A stretch of 21,457 nucleotides of DNA from contig CAYJDR010000039.1 in NCBI GenBank assembly GCA_964368965.1, positions 1-21,457 of the forward strand. Reading direction: 5' to 3'. The DNA is from CAYJDR01 sp964368965 (GTDB lineage: Bacteria; Chrysiogenota; Deferribacteres; Deferribacterales; Mucispirillaceae). Position numbers and translations under genes: made by a program. Shown piece by piece: positions 16,441 to 21,457 of the stretch (within the stretch, counting starts at the first letter, position 1; each line of letters begins with the position of its first letter). Below the pieces are notes generated by a model, which made no database searches, was not told the origin of the DNA, and saw only the letters and a program-made list of their open reading frames with translations.

Positions 16441-17550
16441 CTACAGCCTTACTCTATATCTATTAATTAATGCTGCTTTTAATTTTTGAACATGTTCTAC
16501 TGGAACATCGAATCCAAAGGTAATTAATTTATTACGAAAATCCACATCTGTTAAGCCCACTAATAAACCTTGTCTTTCTCTGTCATTTAAGTGATCACAA
16601 TAATAAACTAACTTTTCATAAATATTAAGAGTGAACGGATTCTCTGATATTTTACCATTTGTAATTTCACCATTCAAACTTGCAGGTCCATCGGAATTTA
16701 TTGCGTTAATGCTATCAATAAATTCATCTCGATTTTGTTCCCATCTTACTTGACTTTTTTTAGTTAAATTAAAATCTTGCTTAATTATATCGTATAATTC
16801 ATTCAATCTATTTCTTGCCTCTACTATATCTCCATCAATTTTAATAGCAATGTTTTGACTGTTGACCACTCCACTCATTTCACTAAAGTTAAATCCCGGA
16901 AGCAATAGCGATGTAGCCTTGCTTTTGGCAAGCCATGCTGCGCCCATCTCATTCAAACTTACGAAACTATCATAATAGTTTTTGGAATGCAAAAATACAA
17001 CATGTAAATTTGTATTTAAAAATTCTTCTCGCAGATAATCAAATATATTTTCGCTTAAAGGAATTCCAAATCCTGGTACAGAAGTACACAATATGTTGGA
17101 ATTATCTAAACCCATATATTCCAGCAGCCGAATTAAAAGCTCCACATATTCTTTGTCTTTAGATGAATGACTTATAAAAATTCTATTAATCTTATTTATA
17201 TTTTCAGATTTTATATTTTCTACGATTGTATTTTCATTATTCAAACTATCTCGTTCATTTGTTTCTTCAATATAGGAACTAAGTGTAGCTCTTGTTCTTT
17301 TTAAGGCATCTTTATATGCTTCAAAATCCATCCTTAAATCTTCATCTTTGTAACCTGACCACACCATTGAGGAGAAAATAGTTTCATCAAAAACTTTATA
17401 CTCTTCACTTTCATCACCAAAAAACTCTTTTAAGTACCTTTTCACTTTTCTTTGCCATGTTTTAAACGCAACGCTATTGTGCCCTTCACGATTTTTTTCT
17501 AAAACTTCAATTTCATTTATTAATTCTGTTAATCTTTCAAAATATGTCAT
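16441..17550 (-). CDS. TIR-domain protein (probable NAD-consuming defence effector)
   Basis: The protein is 369 aa from the ATG at 17550, chosen because AAAGGA stands 7 nt upstream; an ATG 21 nt earlier has no ribosome site. Residues 1-105 are a helical N-terminal domain. A TIR domain of the bacterial TIR_2 type spans about 124-240: RIFISHSSKDKEYV at its start, CTSVPGFGIPLSENI and then SLNEMGAAW with the likely catalytic Glu at 201. The last 60 residues form a small helical domain (YEKLVYYCDHLND). TIR domains of this type break down NAD+ or make signalling nucleotides in phage defence. Which one applies here is not visible. It is the first of three minus-strand genes, with a DUF262/DUF1524 nuclease as the last. 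Confidence 0.87.
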   Translation of the reverse strand: MTYFERLTELINEIEVLEKNREGHNSVAFKTWQRKVKRYLKEFFGDESEEYKVFDETIFSSMVWSGYKDEDLRMDFEAYKDALKRTRATLSSYIEETNERDSLNNENTIVENIKSENINKINRIFISHSSKDKEYVELLIRLLEYMGLDNSNILCTSVPGFGIPLSENIFDYLREEFLNTNLHVVFLHSKNYYDSFVSLNEMGAAWLAKSKATSLLLPGFNFSEMSGVVNSQNIAIKIDGDIVEARNRLNELYDIIKQDFNLTKKSQVRWEQNRDEFIDSINAINSDGPASLNGEITNGKISENPFTLNIYEKLVYYCDHLNDRERQGLLVGLTDVDFRNKLITFGFDVPVEHVQKLKAALINRYRVRL

Positions 17551-17602
17551 ATCTAATCCTTTCAAATACATAAATAATTATTAATCATTTCACACTCTAT
17601 TG

Positions 17603-17797
17603 CTACCATTTAGTTATTTCATCTAATTCTCCATCTGTACAGCTCGTATCTTTTTTAAAAGCCAAAAGATTCATAGCAATTGCAATCATTATAAACGCTG
17701 CTATTATTTCAAGAGTTACAACAACTTTTGCTAAAGTTGTTTGCGGCGCTATACCTCCAAATCCCGTAGTTGTACAGGTAATCAAGTAATCTATCAT
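17603..17797 (-). pseudogene. 3' fragment of a two-helix potassium-channel-type gene
   Basis: The 64-codon frame encodes TTTGFGGIAPQT, which matches a potassium-channel selectivity filter (usual TTxGYGD or TTxGFGD), followed by one membrane helix (VVVTLEIIAAFIMIAIAMNL) and a charged tail. The part that should precede it, the first helix and pore helix, is missing: a TAA lies two codons upstream and no ribosome site precedes the ATG. I read this as the tail of an Ion_trans_2-type channel gene truncated by a deletion or recombination. The position after the filter glycine is Gly where Asp is usual. Confidence 0.6.
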
Positions 17798-18029
17798 AGC
17801 TTAACCGAATTTCATTTCTTAACTCTTTTTCTCCCTCGAAATATTTTATAGTAGTTTCTGCTACTTCATCTGATTGCAAAACAAAACCTGTATTAATCTT
17901 AATCTCATTAATTAAATCCTTAAAATTATAAATTAAATGATTTCTAAATGGTAAAGAAAAGTTATCATATATAAAAACTTCTGGTTATACTTTTTTATTT
18001 TTCATTCTTTTTGAATACAATTCATACAT
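17709..18029 (-). pseudogene. 5' remnant of an STM4504/CBY_0614-like gene, stopped at codon 15
   Basis: GGAGG precedes an ATG at 18029 that begins MYELYSKRMKNKKV and hits TAA at 17985-17987. The same frame then stays open for 92 codons, with PEVFIYDNFSLPFRNHLIYN near its start. The start pattern (F/YELYSKR, then Y.YD..P..R) recalls STM4504/CBY_0614 family proteins, which are much longer; this is my recognition without a search. The frame then runs into the channel fragment in another frame and ends at 17709. So two unrelated decayed genes are joined here. The good ribosome site shows it was once expressed. Confidence 0.55.
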
Positions 18030-18048
18030 TACACCCTCCATTTAATTA

Positions 18049-18654
18049 CTAAACCCAATTTTCTTCATTATATTTATCTATATTTCCAATTAAATCATTA
18101 ATAAAATCTTGTGCTTTTCCTTCTGATGCATACCAAGTCATAGCTTGTCCAAATCCATATTTTTTCTTTTTAGCTACTGGAGCACTCCATTTAAATTCAA
18201 TCCTATGGCTTTCTGGAATTAGTACACAGTCTTCAGCTTTTGCTTTAACATTAAAATTTCTATCCTCTAAAGCATCTTTATTTTCAATTGATAATGGCTG
18301 ATAATTTCTATATACCGTAGCATTTTTATACCATCCAACAACAGAAGTTTCATTTCTATAAGTTGTCGCACACCAAACAACTAAAACATTATCTACTGAA
18401 TCTAAGTTTTTATAGTTTTCACATCCATTAATTTTTTCTATTCTAAGTTGATTAGATTTGCCTTTTATAGTTCCTTTAGCTTCCACATAGCCAAAACAGT
18501 ATTCACCATTCTCCGTTTCTCTTGGCATGAAATTATACTCTTCAAAACCAAAACCATTATCTTTAACAAAACTTCCACCGTTAGTCGGTTTATCATTTTC
18601 TGTGACACCTTTATAATGCTTCATTGACGATATTTTACAAAATAAAATTCTCAT
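18049..18654 (-). CDS. Unrecognised 201-aa soluble protein
   Basis: The start is the ATG at 18654, with AAAGGAG 7 nt upstream. The protein begins MRILFCKISSMKHYKGV and has NGGSFV, EEYNFMPRE and GYVEAKG, then LVVWCATTYRN and VVGWYKNATVYRNYQ. The Trp/Tyr-rich strands look like a mixed alpha/beta domain, possibly ligand or nucleic-acid binding. The NGG..V....G..E.YNF and VVGWYKNATVYR blocks are distinctive, and I believe similar domains occur beside or fused to nuclease genes, but I cannot name the family. There is no membrane span. The sequence upstream has two palindromes and is shared with the divergent 35-aa gene. Downstream are the relic genes. Confidence 0.6.
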   Translation of the reverse strand: MRILFCKISSMKHYKGVTENDKPTNGGSFVKDNGFGFEEYNFMPRETENGEYCFGYVEAKGTIKGKSNQLRIEKINGCENYKNLDSVDNVLVVWCATTYRNETSVVGWYKNATVYRNYQPLSIENKDALEDRNFNVKAKAEDCVLIPESHRIEFKWSAPVAKKKKYGFGQAMTWYASEGKAQDFINDLIGNIDKYNEENWV

Positions 18655-18773
18655 AATATTACTCCTTTAGAATATAATCCTTATAAAAAATGTTGAATTC
18701 TCAAATTTTACCTATTTATAATTCTAATTGTTTCAACACCAAAAGTCAACAAAACTACTGATAAAATCTACAA

Positions 18774-18795
18774 AAAACTGATATTTCGCAGTTTT
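18774..18795. repeat. Inverted repeat in the divergent intergenic region
   Basis: AAAACTG (18774-18780) and CAGTTTT (18789-18795) are exact inverted arms around 8 bases. It lies between the divergent 18049 and 18881 genes and could be a regulator site or a hairpin. No T-run follows in a position that would make a terminator of a known gene. Confidence 0.3.
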
Positions 18796-18807
18796 GTATT
18801 TAAACGA

Positions 18808-18835
18808 GTACGATTTTTAAAATCGCACTTATAAT
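18808..18835 (+). promoter_or_regulatory. Palindromic operator candidate next to a -10 box
   Basis: A 21-bp near-perfect palindrome (18808-18828; inner arms CGATTTT and AAAATCG are exact, with one mismatch before the outer GT/AC) ends two bases before TATAAT at 18830-18835. The box would serve the 35-aa gene at 18881; no clear -35 is visible. A palindrome within the promoter spacer is a typical repressor position, but no cognate regulator is identified. Confidence 0.35.
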
Positions 18836-18880
18836 AATCGCGCGAAATTTACATCTCCCATTATAAAGGAGGTACAAAAC

Positions 18881-18988
18881 ATGAAAAAGAAAAACTTATT
18901 CGGGCTAATTTTAGATTTTATATTAGTCTTTGCAACAGGCGGTCTGTGGCTTATTTGGATTATTATTCGTTATCTAAGAAAGTCATAA
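18881..18988 (+). CDS. 35-aa single-span membrane peptide
   Basis: AAAGGAGG stands 8 nt before the ATG, and a terminator follows the stop by 4 nt, so this short frame looks like a real gene. The product starts MKKKNLFGLILDF, has a hydrophobic stretch from about residue 6 to 29 with a central GG and two Trp, and ends RYLRKS. Basic residues at both ends and one span suggest a small inner-membrane peptide. It is followed by a YkvA-family gene with its own possible operator. It could be a membrane-stress or toxin-like peptide; nothing in the sequence decides this. Confidence 0.65.
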   Translation: MKKKNLFGLILDFILVFATGGLWLIWIIIRYLRKS

Positions 18989-18991
18989 AAC

Positions 18992-19032
18992 AAAACTCCA
19001 AATCTTATTTAATTTGAGGTTTGGAGTTTTTT
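18992..19032 (+). terminator. Intrinsic terminator after the 35-aa gene
   Basis: AAAACTCCAAA (18992-19002) pairs with TTTGGAGTTTT (19020-19030), with further weak pairing inside the loop, and a run of T closes it. It is a standard hairpin plus U-tract, 4 nt after the stop codon. Confidence 0.8.
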
Positions 19033-19048
19033 ACTATCATAGTTTACT

Positions 19049-19074
19049 ACATATTGAATTCTCTACCAATATGT
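19049..19074. repeat. Inverted repeat upstream of the YkvA-family gene
   Basis: ACATATTG (19049-19056) and CAATATGT (19067-19074) are exact inverted arms around 10 bases. It lies 44 nt before the ATG of the DUF1232 gene, where a regulator binding site would be expected. No clear -35/-10 pair was seen. Confidence 0.35.
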
Positions 19075-19117
19075 GGTAAGCTAATATTATCAACACAATT
19101 TATGGAGGAAATTTATT

Positions 19118-19537
19118 ATGAGCATTAATCTAAGTGAAAAAGAACTACAAGAACAAATTGAGAAAAACTCTGACAAAGCAAAAGAGCTGCTTGAAAATGA
19201 GGACAAGTTAGAAAAGTTTTTAAACCGTCTTGAAGAAAAACTAAAAAAGATTCCAAAGCTTGGTGAAGAACTTGCTAATGTACCTGTATTAATATCTCTC
19301 ATTAGAGCATATTCAAAAAAGGAATACACTGCAATACCATTTACATCTATCCTCGCAATTTTAGGAGCTTTAATTTATGTTTTATCTCCTATTGATATCT
19401 TACCAGATGTTCTACCTGTTGTCGGTTTAACTGATGATGCCGCAGTTATATTGCTTGCATTAAAAATGATAGGTACAGATGTTGAAGAATACAAAAAGTG
19501 GAAAGAAGCTAAAGAAACTGAAGCTTGCACATTATAA
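19118..19537 (+). CDS. YkvA-family (DUF1232) membrane protein
   Basis: This 139-aa protein has the DUF1232 signature, IYVLSPIDILPDVLPVVGLTDDAAVI, at about residues 86-111, inside a hydrophobic C-terminal half. Residues 1-55 are a charged helical, probably coiled-coil region (LSEKELQEQIEKNSDKAKELL). Residues 70-120 hold two membrane-active helices. The function of the family is not established. TGGAGG precedes the ATG. It has its own terminator (19563-19593), so it is likely a single-gene unit following the small membrane peptide. Confidence 0.85.
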   Translation: MSINLSEKELQEQIEKNSDKAKELLENEDKLEKFLNRLEEKLKKIPKLGEELANVPVLISLIRAYSKKEYTAIPFTSILAILGALIYVLSPIDILPDVLPVVGLTDDAAVILLALKMIGTDVEEYKKWKEAKETEACTL

Positions 19538-19562
19538 TATATATTAAATATAAGTAAAGATT

Positions 19563-19601
19563 TAAAGGGGTTTCCAAAATGGAAACTCCTTTAGCTTTTT
19601 G
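19563..19601 (+). terminator. Intrinsic terminator after the YkvA-family gene
   Basis: TAAAGGGGTTTCCA (19563-19576) pairs with TGGAAACTCCTTTA (19580-19593), with one G-T wobble and an AAA loop, followed by GCTTTTTG. It shares the TTTCCAAAATGGAAA core with the hairpin at 21051 and a near-identical core with that at 13611. Confidence 0.85.
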
Positions 19602-19630
19602 TATATTATTACTTATGATTTTATCTTAAT

Positions 19631-19661
19631 ATTTTATGTATGCTAAAAGCATACATAAAAT
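19631..19661. repeat. 13-bp inverted repeat upstream of the HTH gene
   Basis: ATTTTATGTATGC (19631-19643) and GCATACATAAAAT (19649-19661) are exact arms around TAAAA. There is no T-run on either strand that would make it a good terminator. It lies about 97 nt before the ATG of the helix-turn-helix gene and may be an operator or an RNA hairpin. Confidence 0.45.
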
Positions 19662-19673
19662 CAGTCCACTCCT

Positions 19674-19696
19674 AAGTATACACTTTAAGTATACAC
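19674..19696. promoter_or_regulatory. Tandem operator candidate for the HTH gene
   Basis: AAGTATACAC occurs twice (19674-19683 and 19687-19696), 13 nt apart, each containing the palindrome GTATAC. It is about 60 nt upstream of the ATG at 19758. The helix-turn-helix protein encoded just downstream is the obvious candidate to bind it; this is inference. Confidence 0.4.
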
Positions 19697-19757
19697 AAAT
19701 AAATGATATTATTAACTTAAAAACTATGCTATTATTATCTCAAAAGGAGGATTTAAC

Positions 19758-20978
19758 ATGTTTAAATTAGCAACTAATGAAGAAATAGGCAAATACTTAT
19801 CAGGTAAAATTGAGTCTAAATACCCATCAGCAAGACAGTTCGCTATCACATATTTAGAAGAACGTAACACAGAGGTAAATGAAGAAGAAACTCGTAAAAT
19901 GTCCAATAGGTTATCTCAAATTATAAACGGCAAAAAGTCTATACAAATTGCAGACTTACCTTATTTTTCAAAAATATTAAATGTTTCTTGTGAAGAATTA
20001 ATAAGTGCTGGAACTTGCTTTGCAGCTACTTCAAACCACTTAACTAATTATGCTATTTCTTTTTCAAAGGATGAGAATGTTTGGAAGGAATATCTGAACA
20101 GAGATGATAATATCATACTTAATTCTGATGAATACGGATTAACTGTAATTGATTATGCTTTAAAATTTAAGAACTATGAATTTTTAAAGTATTTACTTGA
20201 TGAAAAATATATCTGGTTTGTTGGTGATAAAAAAGATGATTTATTCTATGGATTTGGAGCTGGCACTAAAATTAAATTTGATTCATCTCACTATAAATCT
20301 AATTTAAATGTATTAGATAGTGTATTGAAAGAAAAATATGATTTACGAGTTCAAATGATAATTTTAGCCATTGAAAACGAAGATCTTAATATACTCGAAA
20401 AACTACACGCAAGAGAAATCCCTGAGTTGCGAAGAGTATGTCATTATAGCGCACATTCGATTGATTGCAACAAAGAGTACGACTCAGATTTGATTAACGC
20501 TATAGCAAAATCTAATAATAGAAAAATATTAGAATATTTCTCAAATCAATTTGAAATAGTTGATAGAATATCCATAACCAATAAATTCATGTTTCCTTTC
20601 ACAAGTGAAATTATTGATATTTTATTAGAACATGATAGTGTTTACACGGAGATGTTTTTAAAAAGTGCTATTGTTCATAACAAATATGCCTATGAAAAGG
20701 TAAAAAAATTAGTGCAAGATTGGGTAGATTATTTTAATGAATTATATGGTGGTTATGAAACCGTAGACTATGACTCTATTAATAAATTTATTGAAAAAAT
20801 TGTTTATCTCGATAACGGTCATATTATTTCTTACCGAAATCATAATGCCAGAGATGGAATTATAACTAATATTATAAAAACAGATGCTGCATCGGATAAA
20901 AAAGATATTAATTTTTTAATTGATGAACTTAATGATCTTTATAATAAAATCATTAATATAAAAGCTGAAGATATATAA
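19758..20978 (+). CDS. Helix-turn-helix protein with ankyrin-like repeat
   Basis: This 406-aa protein has AAAGGAGG upstream of its ATG. Residues about 1-85 look like an XRE-type DNA-binding domain: IGKYLSGKIESKYPSARQF, then MSNRLSQIINGKKSIQIADL and LPYFSKILNVSCEELI. Residues about 118-145 (DEYGLTVIDYALKFKNYEFL) match an ankyrin repeat. The rest (150-400) is helical with weaker repeats of the same kind (IINAIENEDLNILEKL-like spacing and EIIDILLEHDSVYTEMFL). So a DNA-binding head is joined to a protein-binding solenoid, a design that suits a sensor or autoregulator of the module. Its target could be the repeats upstream. It ends at a strong bidirectional terminator. Confidence 0.7.
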   Translation: MFKLATNEEIGKYLSGKIESKYPSARQFAITYLEERNTEVNEEETRKMSNRLSQIINGKKSIQIADLPYFSKILNVSCEELISAGTCFAATSNHLTNYAISFSKDENVWKEYLNRDDNIILNSDEYGLTVIDYALKFKNYEFLKYLLDEKYIWFVGDKKDDLFYGFGAGTKIKFDSSHYKSNLNVLDSVLKEKYDLRVQMIILAIENEDLNILEKLHAREIPELRRVCHYSAHSIDCNKEYDSDLINAIAKSNNRKILEYFSNQFEIVDRISITNKFMFPFTSEIIDILLEHDSVYTEMFLKSAIVHNKYAYEKVKKLVQDWVDYFNELYGGYETVDYDSINKFIEKIVYLDNGHIISYRNHNARDGIITNIIKTDAASDKKDINFLIDELNDLYNKIINIKAEDI

Positions 20979-21050
20979 TTTGATTTTTTCATATTTTATT
21001 ATTATTTTATCCTATCATTAATTCAACAATCATCGTAAATATCAATACTA

Positions 21051-21085
21051 AAAAAAGGAGTTTCCAAAATGGAAACCCCTTTTTT
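21051..21085. terminator. Bidirectional terminator with TTTCCAAAATGGAAA core
   Basis: AAAAAAGGAGTTTCCA (21051-21066) pairs with TGGAAACCCCTTTTTT (21070-21085), one mismatch, loop AAA. A-run on the left and T-run on the right let it stop the plus-strand HTH gene and the minus-strand integrase. It lies 10 nt before repeat copy C. Confidence 0.8.
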
Positions 21086-21095
21086 ATATCACCCT

Positions 21096-21128
21096 ATTCT
21101 TTGTTTACAGCATATCAATTTTTGATTA
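21096..21128. repeat. att-like direct repeat, copy C, overlapping the integrase stop
   Basis: ATTCTTTGTTTACAGC (21096-21111) and the next 7 bases match copy B exactly. The palindrome then carries one A-to-T change and its last base differs. The end of the repeat overlaps the integrase stop codon (21126-21128). Orientation is the same as copies A and B. The link to an integrase gene is the main reason to treat all three as recombination sites. Confidence 0.72.
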
Positions 21129-21457
21129 CCCTGCTCCAACAACACTCCCCATAATATTAGCAGCATTCACTTGTGCTACTGTTGTTACGTGAGTATAAGT
21201 ATCCAGTGTAAATCCTGCCGAGAAATGTCCAAGCATACCTGATACTGTTTTAATATCCACTCCGTTTTGAAGTGCAATCGTTGCGAATGTATGCCTTAAA
21301 TCGTGAAATCGTATAAGTGGCAAGCCTGCTTTTTTCAGTATTCTATGCAGTATTTTTCTAAGGCTATCTGGTGGTATAGCATTCCCTTCTTCGGTTGAAA
21401 ACACATATTCGCTGTTTGAACTTTTCTTCATTTTTTTAAGTAGTTCAACTGCTTCTT
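21126..21457 (-). CDS. Tyrosine recombinase/integrase, C-terminal part (cut by window end)
   Basis: The frame is open to the right edge; the Met at 21431 is internal, since EAVELLKK precedes it in frame. The visible part is the C-terminal half of the catalytic domain. HDLRHTFA gives the His and second Arg. LGHFSAGFTLDTYTHVT gives the GH motif and the nucleophile Tyr (in DTYTHV). The N-terminal arm-binding domain, the first Arg and the catalytic Lys are probably outside. Phage- and ICE-type integrases of Bacillota share this ending. It should catalyse site-specific integration and excision of the element to the right, and its stop codon lies in repeat copy C, the usual arrangement for an integrase gene next to its own att site. 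Confidence 0.92.
   Translation of the reverse strand, partial: EAVELLKKMKKSSNSEYVFSTEEGNAIPPDSLRKILHRILKKAGLPLIRFHDLRHTFATIALQNGVDIKTVSGMLGHFSAGFTLDTYTHVTTVAQVNAANIMGSVVGAG

Noticed and set aside
16935..17162. 75-codon plus-strand frame
   Set aside because: Antisense to the TIR domain coding sequence with no ribosome site or recognisable protein pattern.
17551..17571. Longer start for the TIR protein
   Set aside because: No ribosome site precedes it, while AAAGGA is 7 nt before the ATG at 17550.
19090..19329. 79-codon minus-strand frame
   Set aside because: Antisense to the YkvA-family gene start, Phe/Ser-rich as a mirror of its Glu/Lys-rich helix; no ribosome site.
1201..21128. CRISPR-like interpretation of the three repeats
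   Set aside because: The units are more than 7 kb apart, not regularly spaced, and no cas genes are present.

Overview
The window is AT-rich DNA that uses TGA as a stop. It carries strong AGGAGG-type ribosome binding sites, consensus sigma-A-like promoters and U-tailed hairpin terminators. I read it as a chromosomal accessory region of a low-GC Bacillota, most likely a clostridial lineage; the species cannot be told from this sequence. I saw no tRNA, rRNA or CRISPR array.

Layout. (1) 1-1053 holds a membrane-anchored HSL-type esterase on the minus strand. (2) 1201-1233 is the first of three directly repeated, att-like sites. (3) 1297-13470 is a module with a minus-strand membrane protein at its left edge. 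A consensus promoter (2075-2103) then leads into a long plus-strand run: a gene broken by an in-frame TAA, a half-size hsdS, hsdM, a zinc-ribbon/DUF4145 protein, an unrecognised protein, a coiled-coil tail-anchored protein, full-length hsdS, a DUF6338-like membrane protein, two very small basic proteins, hsdR and a YgjP-like metallopeptidase. This is a Type I restriction-modification operon with an unusual amount of extra cargo. (4) 13690-13722 is the second repeat. (5) 13747-21085 is a second module. Its minus-strand genes, read right to left, are an unrecognised 201-aa protein, a composite relic of two decayed genes, a TIR-domain protein, an unrecognised 268-aa protein and a DUF262/DUF1524 (GmrSD-like) nuclease. 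Its plus-strand genes are a 35-aa membrane peptide, a YkvA/DUF1232 protein and a helix-turn-helix protein with an ankyrin-like repeat. (6) 21096-21128 is the third repeat; it overlaps the stop codon of a tyrosine integrase whose 5' part lies beyond the window.

Reading it together. The repeats share a 16-nt block followed by a 7+1+7 palindrome, exact in two copies and degraded in the third. They are all in the same orientation, and one sits exactly at an integrase gene end. I infer a tandem array of integrated cassettes: two defence modules of about 12.5 kb and 7.4 kb, neither with its own integrase, stacked beside an integrase-bearing element. Module 1 modifies and cuts DNA (Type I R-M), possibly with membrane-associated helper proteins. 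Module 2 couples a probable NAD-consuming TIR protein to a probable modification-dependent nuclease. The broken first gene, the relic at 17709-18029 and shared terminator cores show an island undergoing turnover.

The weakest parts are the functions of the proteins at 1297, 2276, 6350, 15590 and 18049, and all regulatory calls, which rest on sequence pattern alone.
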